Shown here piece by piece: positions 21,731-32,613 of a DNA stretch of 64,000 bases. The notes below the pieces were generated by a model, which saw only the letters and a program-made list of their open reading frames with translations, was not told where the DNA came from and ran no database searches. Both the position numbers and the translations under genes were made by a program. The DNA is from Rhabditoides inermis. Its lineage: Eukaryota; Nematoda; Chromadorea; Rhabditida; Rhabditidae. The DNA is taken from contig CAWZYM010000209.1 in NCBI GenBank assembly GCA_963966185.1, forward strand, positions 1,047,501 to 1,111,500. Reading direction: 5' to 3'. Each line of letters opens with the position of its first letter. Within the stretch, counting starts at the first letter, position 1.

Positions 21731-22617
21731 AGCGCAGAGGGTGCAGGCACGCGCGCCAATGCAGGTATGTATGTAATACACAAAGGAGATGACAAGTGTT
21801 TCCTTTATTGTCCGAACGTGAAGTGGTGTTGTGGTTGATCTCCTTTTCCATCCCAAGATCAGGCTACCTTACAAATTTGTTTTGCAGCAGGCCCCAGTCC
21901 ACTACGGGCAGTACCCGGCGGCATACGGTGCCTATCCCACAGCCCCGGCTCTTCCGCAGCCTTCGGTAGCCGTTTTCCACGCACCGCAACAACTGCAGGT
22001 AGTATTCCATATCATACACTTGCCTTTTCTTCGAAACTACGAGTGAGAGAGACGGCCGCTTCTGGGTATATTCTGTAGTACTTTTTTTGTTGAAACAGCA
22101 CTTGCAACGTCTGTTCAGCACCCGGCCAGCTATCCATCTGCCTATCCCAACGCCTACTCGAACGCCTACCCCACCGCGCCTTCCTTCCCGCTCGCACAGC
22201 CACACCCTTCTCCCTCTCCTCCGCAACCTTCAGTCGCCATCTTCCATCCGACTGGGGCACATCCGGTAAATCAAGACAGTTTTTTTTTAAATCCAGATTC
22301 GCAAATCATGTACATTTTGGATGCATGAGAGGTGGTTAGCGCTGAGCAATGAGATCGTTTCATCATCGGCGGCTGTTTATCGCTGTCAGTCTCCATTATT
22401 TATGTGTTGCATGACTCCTGTAGGACTTCACATTGTGTTACCTATTGTCTTATTGATTCGTTTTCTGTATACTGGTTTTTCGGTAGCAGGTGCAGGACGT
22501 CTATTAATACCTCACAAACCAACACAAACTATGACGACAGCGTGAAACGTAGTTCAACAATTCACGAAATGCCATTGAAACACTGTTCTAGTACTCTAGC
22601 CACGTCTCCGTGTGGAT

Positions 22618-22660
<43 letters not shown>

Positions 22661-24839
22661 GAGATACAACTCGTAACTCCTTCAGTCTCACCGCGGTCTG
22701 CCACCCAACATCATCGAGCGTCCGTTGCGGGAGCCTGCGCACTTCCCGCCACACACTCCGGGACAGAACACTGCGATTCGGTCGACAGCGTCACTGACTA
22801 CTCATTCATCCACCTCGTCAGTTACAGTACCAGCAGTACCATTGATTATCGATTGATCGATTCAGACTGTCGAGACTCCTGTCTCCTGGGGAGCCCTACC
22901 ACCGCTATGTGTCCGCGAGGGGGTATGAGTATCGACCGATCGAGCAGAAGGAGGGTGATGTGAAGGTCGCCGACTATTTGAGGGACAAGGTGGTTTTTTT
23001 TTAATTCTTGCCTATGAACATAATATCTTGTGGAGAGAGATTGAAAACGCATGAGGATGGATTTGTTTACGACGAACTATTGAACTGACATAAAACATAA
23101 AGCAAGTACATGAGAGATGAAACGTATCTGATTTCTGATTTCTTTCGGAAAGGTTTTTTTGTTTTGAAGTTGGTCTTACTGGCATCGTCAAGGAAAACGT
23201 AACCTCAAACTTGGAAAATCAAATTGTTTGATTCAGGTGTCGTCCACTGCGCACCGCCGCGCGCAGCTGGCGCGATTTTCGGGAGAATACCCTTATAAGG
23301 GCAACTACGCGATGCCCGAGCACGGAAATACAGAGAGGCCCGACTATGATGAGGAAGCGGAAGAGACGACGGTGAGAGATTAGATGTTTCTGAAAGCACG
23401 AACCTGGCAATTGTTGATTGACAGCAACAGCTAAAATAAAATACAAAAGTTGCATATCGATCTTTCGTCTCGAGTCTGTTTACGGATGTCGCACGCTTGT
23501 AACCACAAAACTGGTAATTCGTTATGGACATAATTGCTGTTTTCAGCCCCTGCCGCGCAACGTGACACGGCACCGGCCGGGTCGTGTCTATCCTTCACTG
23601 GCGACGATCAACATCTACAATGCGTATCCGTTTGGACCCCCTGCTCCTCCTCCTTCTTCTCTTCCTCCTCCTCCTTCTTCTCCGCCACTCGACACTTCCA
23701 TCCACCGTCCCGCCATGCCTATGAGTGATGACGGGACCGATTCGCCGTTTCCATTCGGCACTGGGAGCTACGGATTGCCGTCGAGTGATGATACCACTAC
23801 GGAGATGCTTTTTCCGCCGTCTCGACCGCCGATGGATGCTCCAACTACTACTTCTGCCTATGCGATGAGACCGAGACCTCCGATGAACGTTCCCACTACT
23901 ACATTCGCCTATGCGACATCTCCACGGCCTCCGATGGATGCTCCGACCACTACTTCTTCCTATGCCACTCCGGTAAGACCGCCGATGGATGCTCCCACGA
24001 CGTCTGATCCCTATGTTGCTCCACCACGACCACCGATGGATGCTCCTTCTCCTCTTCCCGTTTATGCTACGATGCCTCCTAGGCCGCCAATGAACGATCC
24101 TACGACGTCTGTTCCCTATGCGACTCCGCCGAGGCCACCTATGGATGCCACCACTCCTTCTCCCCCTTCCGCATACGCCACGACTCCCCCACGGCCTCCG
24201 ATGGATGCTCCAACCACCACTTCTGCCTATGCCACTCCGCCGAGACCGCCGATGGACGCTCCCCTCCCTCCGGCCCCATCCCCGCCCGCGCCATCTCCCT
24301 ACGACTTTATCACTCGTCCGCGACCCCCAATGGACGCGACCACCATGCCCTACCATGTCTACACGACTACTCGGCCACATATGGACGATGCCACTCCTGA
24401 TCCGATGTTCTATCCTCCCTACGCGACGACTCCCAGACCGCCGATAGTTGTACCAGCACGGGACAGTTATCCCCAATCCATGGAAGCAACCACTCATCGA
24501 CCGCCGATGGACGTTCCCGTTCCGACGTCCAGCTACGTTCTACCAGACGAGACGCCAGACCCTATGATGTACCCGCCGGAAGCCTATCCTACCACTCCCA
24601 GACCGATCCCTCCAATGGATGACGTCACACCTGATCCTATGATGTACCCTCCCTATGCCATGCGACCGATGGATACTCTTACTCCTGCTCCTTCTCCGTA
24701 CCACCCTCCTCTTCCCTATGAGTACACTGAGACCCCACCGCCCATGCTCGATGACGTCACTACTTCCCCTATGTATTATCCCCCCTACGCAAACGTTTAC
24801 TCGCATCATCACAGTTCCGGGCTAGGTGCCGCCGCATAA
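21065..24839 (+). CDS. Secreted Pro-rich repeat protein (gene B)
   Basis: Eight exons in phase give 723 residues: 21065-21154, 21449-21589, 21888-21998, 22119-22265, 22686-22816, 22866-22989, 23237-23371, 23547-24839 (TAA). Signal peptide MLILLLLPFINC, then DLFDDVLRDGKIIDP. Exon 2 has VTLVRQVHTKTFW, exon 6 PYHRYV then YRPIEQKEGDVKVADYL. The last exon holds about 14 degenerate repeats of RPPMDAPTTTSxYAT and later DPMMYPPYA. All of these, exon phases included, parallel gene C at 25115, so the two are tandem paralogs of an unrecognised secreted family. Exon 5 uses a weak donor (GTCAGT at 22817). Introns 2 and 4 contain (GA)n. A structural extracellular protein is likely; no known domain was identified. 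Confidence 0.78.
21596..21735. repeat. (GA)n in intron 2 of gene B
   Basis: GA/GGGA tract starting just after the donor at 21590. The frame stays open across it, but exon 3 joins in phase only from 21589. Confidence 0.8.
22618..22668. repeat. (GA)n in intron 4 of gene B
   Basis: GA tract ending about 20 bp before the acceptor at 22685. Confidence 0.85.
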
Positions 24840-25009
24840 ACACATTCAGTCAGTAGTTTGGTCGTTTGGTGCGATCGCTTTCGCCGCGTCTCTTTCCCGT
24901 CTGCGCTCTCTTTCGTCTGACATTCTCTCAGCTTCTCATCATATGATTTGAAGCTTACACAGTTCCGGCGCGCCCGTAAAGTATGCGCGCATAGACAGCG
25001 CGGATCGGA

Positions 25010-25019
25010 TATATATAAA
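25010..25019 (+). promoter_or_regulatory. TATA box of gene C
   Basis: TATATATAAA about 95 bp upstream of the ATG at 25115, in otherwise GC-rich sequence. Confidence 0.5.
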
Positions 25020-25114
25020 CTACGGTTTCGGCTAGTCGTGGCGTTGTTTTTCGGTGAGACACAAGGTCGCTTCGGTTTCCTGGAGGTGACAGTCGTCTCT
25101 CACATATCTCCCCC

Positions 25115-27777
25115 ATGACAGTTGGACTACTGTATTTGTTATTGTTGATTTCACTGGCGCAATGCGATTTGTTCGATGAAATCGTGGGAGATTCAAGGGT
25201 CGTCGATCCGAGATCGCAGGTATGTTATATTTCCGCATTTCATTTGCGTTGTTTTCAACTCGAAGTAAGATGTACTAGTTTGTGAAACGTTAAGTGAAGG
25301 ATCAAAACTGTAAGTATGCACATTATTGTTGTTTTCGTCAATCAAACCAACTAACATCCAGATACCATTGGTCAATCGTGTTTGGGAGCAGTTAAACGTA
25401 ACGCTTGAAACGTAGTGCATTTGTAGGTGCAACAAGTGCAATACCACCGCTCCAACCTCAACCAAGGCATTCCACTCGATCGAAAAGGCACTCTGTACCG
25501 ACAAGTCATCACACGAACGTTTTGGAAACCCACCGACCAGTCGCACTCGGACTCCTATGCCACTGGCTACGTCGCGCCGCCTCCTACACCTGCTCCATCT
25601 GGCTATGTGACTGCTCCTCCTCCTCCTTCTCCTCCTCCTCCTGCTCCCTATGTTCCCGTGGTGGTGCCTGCTCCGCCGCCTGCTCCTTCTCCTTACGTGC
25701 CGCTTGCCATCACCCCTGCCCCGCCGATAGCTGACTACTCCACCACCGCACCCTCGCTACTCTCGCTCTTCACTCTGCCGAATGGCATCACGGTGAGTGC
25801 ATTCTGTCAATCATTTATTGACAGACACCTTTCCTAACACGTTTTTTTTAATGAAAGAACTCGAATTGTTAAGAAAACGATTTGTTTTCAGGGTGCCGCA
25901 ACGACGACCGCTCCTTCCGCCATCTCGTCGCTGTTCACCATTCGACCCAACTTTGTGAGCGTGAGTGCATATGGTATTTGAAAACCAGCCGGAACTATCG
26001 CAAATTGCCTAGTCTAAAGAACAGCATCGTCCTAGTATTGCGGAGCCTGATCGAATCAAGTCTATGGAAATAGTTTGCCCAAATGCCAAGTCAGGAGAAA
26101 GTGTTGCAGGGCCAGGGAAACTTCTTTTCTCAAAAACACAGAGAAAAGTTTATCTATAAAACGAAGCAAAGTTCAGTCAAATCAGGAAAACGCGTTGCAG
26201 GGTCAGGGCAATCGGGGCGTGCCGCCGCCATTCCGGCCGATACCGAGACCGTTCCGACAGCCGTATCATCGGTTCGTCACCGAGTGAGTGGGAGATGCCA
26301 CCGATGCTACAGCTTATCTGCTTATAAGAATATAATGGAAAAATCATGTAGGATTATGGGAAAGAAGAAGAAAGCAGATGAGAAAGAGAGAAAAATGGAA
26401 GAGAGAGAGAGAGAGAGTCCGTTCAGCTCCGGCATGCAGTACTCGCCCATCGAATCTGCCAGCGGGGATATCTCGGTGGCGGATTATCTCGCCAGCAGGG
26501 GCAAGCAGGTCAGATACAGTCCAGGGAATATGTAGTTGCGCCACCACTCCGCTCGTCCATCCAGCATGTGAAAATTGCGCGCGCGCGAAAGTTTGAATGT
26601 GAATTTATTCGCGTGCTCTCGCATGTCTATCGATTTTTGCCGCCTCACACTCTGTTCACTCTGCGCTCTCTACTGGCGGCAACTGATTTGCCCACCCGCT
26701 GTTATGGTTTCGAACAAATCAAAATCAAAAATCGAAATTTTTTTTTCCAGATTCTCAATACACACAACATAAATGTCTGAGGCTGGTTCCGTGAGCATGA
26801 TCGAGTTCCATTCAACGTCGTTGTCACTCCTCGTTTCAAACCAGATATTGGCTTCTTTGATATTGACTGATATTGATTGATATTGATTGATATTGATATC
26901 TTTGAGATTGGCTTCAAAAGACGACCAAACACTGTTTCAAAGACTCGGCATGACTGATCGCAGCCTGAAAAAGCTTCTTTTTGGTATCATGAAGTGGTTT
27001 TTCAATTCGAATATGACCTTACCTTTACTTGCAGAATCGCAAACTATCACTGATAAGTCAATGTTTCAATCGTAGCAAATACAATCGTCAAGTACAACAC
27101 AAGTATTAGTACAACAGCAATCTCTCCCATCGAAACGGTTTTGAAACACGACCAATCTCTTCTGAATGAGTCTTTTGGAGAATTCTTGGTCATTACTCAA
27201 AAACTAACACTAATATTTGAAGTTTCAACCATAGCAAAGACTATCATCAAAAGCGACGCGAGTACATACACTGTAAGGGTCTATTCGAAGAAGCCCTACT
27301 GTCCACGAGATTACTTGTGAAAATAAATGAGTTAATGTTTCAAGTTTCCGACTCAGGACGTGCAGCACCGTGATATTTCCGGCATCGCTACCGCGGCCGA
27401 CCCTCACGCCGTCACTTATGCCATGCCGCAGGGCGCGTACGGAAGCGAAGCTGGGGTACGGTAGTTTGGGGTACGGTAGACTAGAGACACTGGGAGGCAG
27501 AGTTTCCAAAACTTTGGAACTTTGCGGTACGGTAGACAAGCGAAAACAGAGACTGAGAGCACTGCGTCGGAAGGAAATCTGGTTAAAAGAAATCTATCAA
27601 GTTAAACCAACAACATCAATCTAATTTTCAGGTCTCTCACAGCGCGCAAGATGTGCAGCCCTCGTTCCCGGCGTTGCAACAACCCGCTGCTAGCCCCGCC
27701 CCTGCTAACCCCGCCCCTGCCGCCGCTCCAATCACTGCTCCAGCCACGTCTATCGTCATCTACAACATACACGGTGC

Positions 27778-27837
<60 letters not shown>

Positions 27838-29679
27838 ATTATACCCACTTTTCTCATTTCAATAATAATAATCATTCCAGGCTCCTCCATGCCTGCCAAC
27901 TTCCCTCCCATGCTGGGTCCGGGCGGCGCGGTAGTGAACCAGGTCGGCGCCAATGCCAGCACCAGTCAGGCGCGGGAACCAGTCGAGGACGAGGATAGGA
28001 AGCCCGCGACGCAGTTGGACACCACGGGCGAGAGACCGCACGTTCCGGCTGGAGTGGCTGCGGAGCAGATGCACCGAGCCATTCTGCCCGAGCCGCTGCC
28101 GGTGGGACACGCCGAGATGATGTATGAAGACACGTACAAGGAGGGGGATGATGGAGATCATGTGGATGTGGGGCCGCCCGCGACTCCCGCGCCTGACCTC
28201 GGTCCTCCTGCTCCTCCCGTTCCTTCTCCTGCTCCTGCTCCTTCGTACCCTGCTCCTGCTCCTTCATATCCTGCTCCCACTCCTGCTCCCTATCCGGCTC
28301 CTGCTCCGTCCTACCCTGCTACTACTCCTGCTACTGACCTTGGTCCTCCTGCTCCTCCCGTTACATACCCTGCTCCTGCTCCTTCTTACACTCCTCCTAC
28401 TATTGCTCCTTATCCTGCTCCTGCTCCTTCTTACCCTGCTCCTGCTCCTGCTCCCTATCCGACTCCTCCTCCTTCGTACCCTGCTCCTACTACTGCTCCC
28501 TACCCTTCTCCTGCTCCTTCGTACCCTGCTCCTGCTCCTGCTCCTGCTCCCTACCCTGCTCCTTCTCCTTCATACCCTGCTCCTACTTCTGCTCCCTACC
28601 CTGCTCCTGCTCCTTCCTACCCTGCTCCTGCTCCTTCTCCCTACCCTGCTCCTTCTCCTTCATACCCTGCTCCTACTTCTGCTCCCTACCCTGCTCCTGC
28701 TCCTTCTCCCTACCCTGCTCCTGCTCCTTCGTACCCTGCTCCGACGACTGCTACTGACCTTGGTCCTCCTGCTCCTCCAATAACGTTTCCGGCTCCTGCT
28801 CCTTCCTACCCCGCTTCTGCTCCTGCTCCCTACTCTGTTCCCGCTCCTTCGTATCCTGCTCCTGCTCCTTCCTACCCCGCTCCTGCTCCTGCTCCATACT
28901 CTGCTCCTGCTCCTACTCCGGATACTGACTTTGGTCCTCCTGCTCCTATTACCTACCCTGCTCCTTCTCCTGCTCCATACCCTGCTCCTGCTCCTTCATA
29001 TCCTGCTCCATCCTACCCTGCTTCTTCTCCGTCTTACCCCGCTCCTGCTCCTGCTCCTGCTACTGATTTCGGTCCTCCTGCTCCTATTACCTATCCTGCT
29101 CCTTCTCCTTCCTACCCTGCTTCTGCTCCTTCGTACCCTGTTCCTGCTCCCGATCCTGCTCCTTACCCTGCTCCTGCTCCTTCCTACCCTGCTCCCGCCG
29201 ACACCTACCCCATGCCTCCGCCCTACACGCCGCAGCGAGTGCGACCGCAAATGCGTCAGCCCGCAATTCAACAGAGCTTCCCCGTGGTAGACTGGGACGT
29301 GCGCCGTCCTGCAATCCCGCCCCAGGAAGCCTTCCAGGCAACCACCACTACAGCCATACCGACGACGACGTTCGAGGAATACGACCTGCCGCCACTGGAG
29401 TCGCGCACGACGACCACAACAACCACAACGCCCGCGCCGACGACGACGACCTTCGAGGAGTACGATCTGCCTCCACTTGAGGCGAGGACGATGCCGCCGG
29501 TACAGGTTGCACCGAGTGCGCATCGCGCGCCGGCAGTCGCCCTCTCCTCCACGTTCACCCGCCACTCCATCTCTCGCAAGAAGTTGCCGCGCAACGATGG
29601 CGAAATCGGACTGATCCGCCCGCTCTATCGATTCCCGAACGAGCGCAAGCGCGCCTCGGGCACTCTCACCATTCAATAG
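25115..29679 (+). CDS. Secreted Pro-rich repeat protein (gene C)
   Basis: Eight exons in phase give 914 residues: 25115-25219, 25427-25792, 25892-25960, 26201-26283, 26427-26508, 27357-27455, 27632-27773, 27881-29679 (TAG). Signal peptide MTVGLLYLLLLISLAQC, then DLFDEIVGDSRVVDP, matching DLFDDVLRDGKIIDP of gene B. GTLYRQVITRTFW (exon 2), PYHRFV (exon 4) and YSPIESASGDISVADYL (exon 5) also align with gene B. The last exon carries a long AP-AP-SYPAPAP array, then two FEEYDLPPLE repeats set in Thr runs, and a basic C-terminus (KKLPRN, NERKRASG). The array is likely an extended, glycosylated or cross-linked extracellular region. Exon 3 could end at 25954 instead of 25960 without a phase change. 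Intron 3 holds an extra acceptor-like copy (TTGCAGGGCCAGGG at 26105) before the used one at 26200. Confidence 0.8.
27779..27838. repeat. (CT)n in intron 7 of gene C
   Basis: CT tract directly after the donor GTGCGT at 27774. Confidence 0.9.
28200..29215 (+). repeat. Coding minisatellite, APAPSYP array
   Basis: About 1 kb of degenerate 6- to 30-bp units (GCTCCTGCTCCT, TACCCTGCTCCT) encoding Ala-Pro and Ser-Tyr-Pro. Larger blocks of GPPAP-TYPAPAPSYP recur about every 60-90 codons, indicating expansion at two scales. Confidence 0.85.
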
Positions 29680-29741
29680 CCTAATCTAGCTAGTACCCGT
29701 AGCAGCCATGCCACGTTCCTCTTGTTTGTACATATAGACAC

Positions 29742-29747
29742 AATAAA
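29742..29747 (+). terminator. Polyadenylation signal of gene C
   Basis: AATAAA 63 bp after the stop codon of gene C, and 90 bp before the stop of the convergent PPP1R11 gene. Confidence 0.6.
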
Positions 29748-29836
29748 CTAATTTATTCATCGTAACACAGTGTAAGCGGACAATTGTAAGGTGTAAGAGA
29801 CATGATTCGGCTTTCTAGAACTGGAGACGGCTCAGC

Positions 29837-30659
29837 TCAGCAGTGTTCGCAGCAGTGTCCGCCGCCGCCAGCCGGCTGAAAAAAATCAATCGATAATCAG
29901 TCGATAATTAATCGATACCTGACGCGGCGGCTCCTCGTCCTTGCTCTTGTCGTTCTTGTTGGGCGGCGGGGGCAGCGTGTGACCGCGGCAGTGCTCCGTC
30001 TAGAAAATCGGTCATCAATGACCGATACACGTCGTACTACGTTCACTACAGGACTAGCCTCTGACTGATTAATCGATAATCAATCGATAATCAATCGATA
30101 CCTCGTTCTCGTCCTGCTCCCAGGTGGTGGGGTCGTCCCAGCGGCGCGGCTTCGTGTAGATGCAGCAGCAGTTCGACTTGAGCCGGCCCATGTGCTCGTT
30201 GTCTGCAAAAGCAATCAATAATCAAATCGATATCCAGTCGATAACCAATCAATCGATCGAAACTATTCCAAGGAACAGTGTGAGAATAAAATCGAAAATC
30301 AATGAATCGATACCGATGACGGAGGCGGCCCAGGTGACGCGCGGTCGCTCCTGCTCGGCAGTCGGAGCGGATGCGGGCTGCGAGCGGAGACGGAGCACCA
30401 GACCCTCGTCGGTGGGCTGGGAGGGAATGAGGCTGAGAGAGAGAGAGAGAGGGAGAGAGAGGGAGGGAGAGAGAGGGGGAGAGAGAGGGGGAGAGAGAGG
30501 GGGGAGGGAGAGAGAGAAGGGGAGAGAGAGAGAGAGAAGGAGGGAGGGAGAGGGAAGGAGAGGGAGGGAGATAGAGAGAAAGAGGGGGGGGGGTACCTTG
30601 GGCAGTGTCTGTGTGACGGACGCAGCACCGGCGGCGTTGGTGGAGCTAGCCGCACTCAT
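29837..30659 (-). CDS. PPP1R11: Protein phosphatase 1 inhibitor-3 (PPP1R11) ortholog
   Basis: Five exons read from 30659 to 29837: 30597-30659, 30314-30416, 30102-30202, 29919-29999, 29837-29875, 128 residues. The central [20 protein letters not shown], followed by [11 protein letters not shown], is the diagnostic core of the inhibitor-3 family, followed by TEHCRGH where the family has its Cys/His-rich stretch. The family binds the PP1 catalytic subunit (through the V-T-W site) and also acts as a RING-like ubiquitin ligase in mammals. The C-terminus CCEHC is short. The first-exon ATG follows CTCTCGCG and gives [13 protein letters not shown]. Intron 1 ends in a (CT)n tract on the coding strand; introns 2-4 carry ATCGATAATCA repeats. 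The gene ends tail-to-tail with gene C. Confidence 0.93.
30438..30592. repeat. (GA)n/(CT)n tract in PPP1R11 intron 1
   Basis: 155-bp GA/GGGA tract on the plus strand. On the coding strand it is a long pyrimidine tract leading to the acceptor at 30417. Confidence 0.9.
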
Positions 30660-31430
30660 CGCGAGAGGGGAATGGAAGAATGACAGGGTGGAGGAAGGGA
30701 GAAGAGTGTGCTGGGGAGAAGATTCGAGACCGGTGCGCGTAGTCTAATCGGCGAGTGTCCTGTGTGATAATCGTGTGAAGTATTCGAATGAACGGGATGG
30801 CCACACAACGCGGCATCGTGTCGATTCATGCTGTGAAAAATAAATCGTGACCCAAACCTCGCTTCCGATCTGTCAGTGCGTTTTGCGCAATCAGCGAACA
30901 ACATGAACGACTCTCAAACAGCTCACAATTTGATCCAAGCACTTGTCTGCACAAAGGTTTGAAAAGTCTTTTCTGTCTGCGCCTCATATCTCTGAGAAAG
31001 TGACGACACAAGGAATCTCAGGGTCTCGGGGCACATCACTGATCACTTACGATGAAAAGCATGACCGACTCGATGGTTTCTCTTCAAGCAGGACGACTGT
31101 AAGGACAAGAGATGATCTACTGTGCGTATCATTACAACCTTCAACTCTATACAATATTCGCCCACTATCAAATTACATACGACAGTGTGAAATAGCTCGA
31201 CGACGTTCGGGACTTCTCTGACAAAAGACGGCACTGTTGCGAGTTACATACGGCTGATGCGAGTGGCACTAAGACGATCGCACATCGCTACCAAAAAGAG
31301 ATCGGCAAGACTGTCTCATAAAAACAAACTTATTTGATAGAGTTGTTTCATGGACCATGAGAAAATGATGATATGGTCAGAAAGTACAAGTCCATAAACT
31401 TTTGACAAAACGAAAATCATGTGCTCGGAA
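30660..31430. other. Upstream of PPP1R11, no gene recognised
   Basis: Contains the PPP1R11 promoter region. Open frames up to 92 codons occur, but none has exon-like structure or recognisable product. Confidence 0.5.
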
Positions 31431-31431
31431 T

Positions 31432-31500
31432 CGAACTCGAGAGGGTCATATTTGATGGCAGACGCTTGCGCCACTAGGCCACAACGGCTCGGTCTTTGAC
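31432..31500 (-). pseudogene. tRNA-like pseudogene
   Basis: On the minus strand an A-box TGGCCTAGTGG is followed 45 bp on by B-box AGTTCGATTCC. The intervening sequence cannot form a normal anticodon stem, so this is a tRNA relic or a SINE-type promoter. Confidence 0.5.
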
Positions 31501-31580
31501 CGCCGCGTAAGGTGAGAGAAATGCGAAAAACAAGCGCTGTACGTTTTCGTACCGGAAACGTATAATTCGTTTAGGAAATT

Positions 31581-31655
31581 TGGACACCACAAATCGATGG
31601 CTAGGGTCCTAACTAAGGTAATCTATCAATTTGGTTCGAATCCGAGGGTGTGGCA
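31581..31655 (+). pseudogene. tRNA-like pseudogene
   Basis: B-box GGTTCGAATCC at 31633-31643, with GGACACC at 31582 able to pair with GGTGTGG near 31648, like an acceptor stem. The A-box and anticodon arm are poor. Confidence 0.4.
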
Positions 31656-31940
31656 CCTACTACACTCCTCGTTAGTGATAGCAAACATCGCATATCACAC
31701 CACACATAGTTCGTACAGAAGCACACCGATCAGATAGGAAAGATCCAGAGCAAGAAAGTGTGTTACTTTCTATACTTTCCTACTTTCTTTATGTCAAAGC
31801 CAATCGATTTCCCTCTGATCCGAAAATTTCGGTACATTTGATTTTCAGTGTAATTTGTTAAAGGTAAAGGTATCCCCAGTCGCATCTACCGACGCATTGA
31901 GAACATATGTTTTCGGTTATGTTGAATTTTATGCTTACAT

Positions 31941-31945
<5 letters not shown>

Positions 31946-31990
<45 letters not shown>

Positions 31991-31991
31991 A
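31946..31991. repeat. (CT)n microsatellite
   Basis: Pure CT dinucleotide run of about 45 bp. Confidence 0.95.
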
Positions 31992-32124
31992 GTATGTATT
32001 CTAAAAGAGTGATTCAGGAGCTGAAGGGAAAACAATGATTCAGGAGCTGAAAAGAAAACAAAAAATGATTCAGGAGCTGAAGGGAAAACACAATAAACAC
32101 ACAATATTTCTTATTCTGCCACAC

Positions 32125-32490
32125 AGAATAATTTGATCGGCGATACTTCCTTAGGAGTACAGTAAACGGAAAATTTGATGTGCGATACTTTCTTGGAATG
32201 ACGGAAGACAAATAAATTGATCTCTGACACTCTCTTAAGATTACGGTAGAAGAATAAGTCGAGCGCCGAAACTTCCTTAGAATAACGGTAGACAAATAAT
32301 TTCCTCTAAGACACTCTCTTAAGATTACAGTAGAAGAATAACTCGAGAGGCGATACGTGCTTAGAATTACGGTAGACAAATAAATTGATCTGCGACACTC
32401 TTTCAGGATTACGGTGGAAGAATAATTCAAGCGCCGAAATTTCCTTAGGAACACGGTAGACGATTAATTTGATATGCATCTGTGACACTT
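32125..32490. repeat. About 55-bp minisatellite 3' of CR1
   Basis: Six or seven degenerate units with the pattern TTAGAATTACGGTAGACAA, then TAA.TTGATCTGCGACACT. The same unit occurs in three copies at 56695-56850, just downstream of the paralogous gene CR2, so it was part of the ancestral gene's 3' flank. The 146-codon frame through it is repeat-driven. Confidence 0.75.
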
Positions 32491-32613
32491 CAAGCTTTCT
32501 TTCTTCAAACGCTTTTTATTGACAACTGTTCGGTATGCACTCAAGAAAAAATTAAAACGACTGCAGAGAAGTTTGTTTTAGATCAAATAACGTTGATTGT
32601 TGGATGTTTCGGG

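Noticed and set aside
22492..22508. Possible exon VQDVY plus stop after acceptor GGTAGCAG in gene B
   Set aside because: It would truncate gene B before exons that align with gene C and that join in phase from exon 4 directly.
23595..24497. 300-codon Arg/Ser/Gly-rich frame antisense to gene B
   Set aside because: Shadow of the Pro-rich repeat exon; composition is simply the complement of Pro/Thr/Ala codons.
28124..28783. 219-codon Leu-rich plus-strand frame
   Set aside because: Out-of-frame reading of the CCTGCT repeats of gene C.
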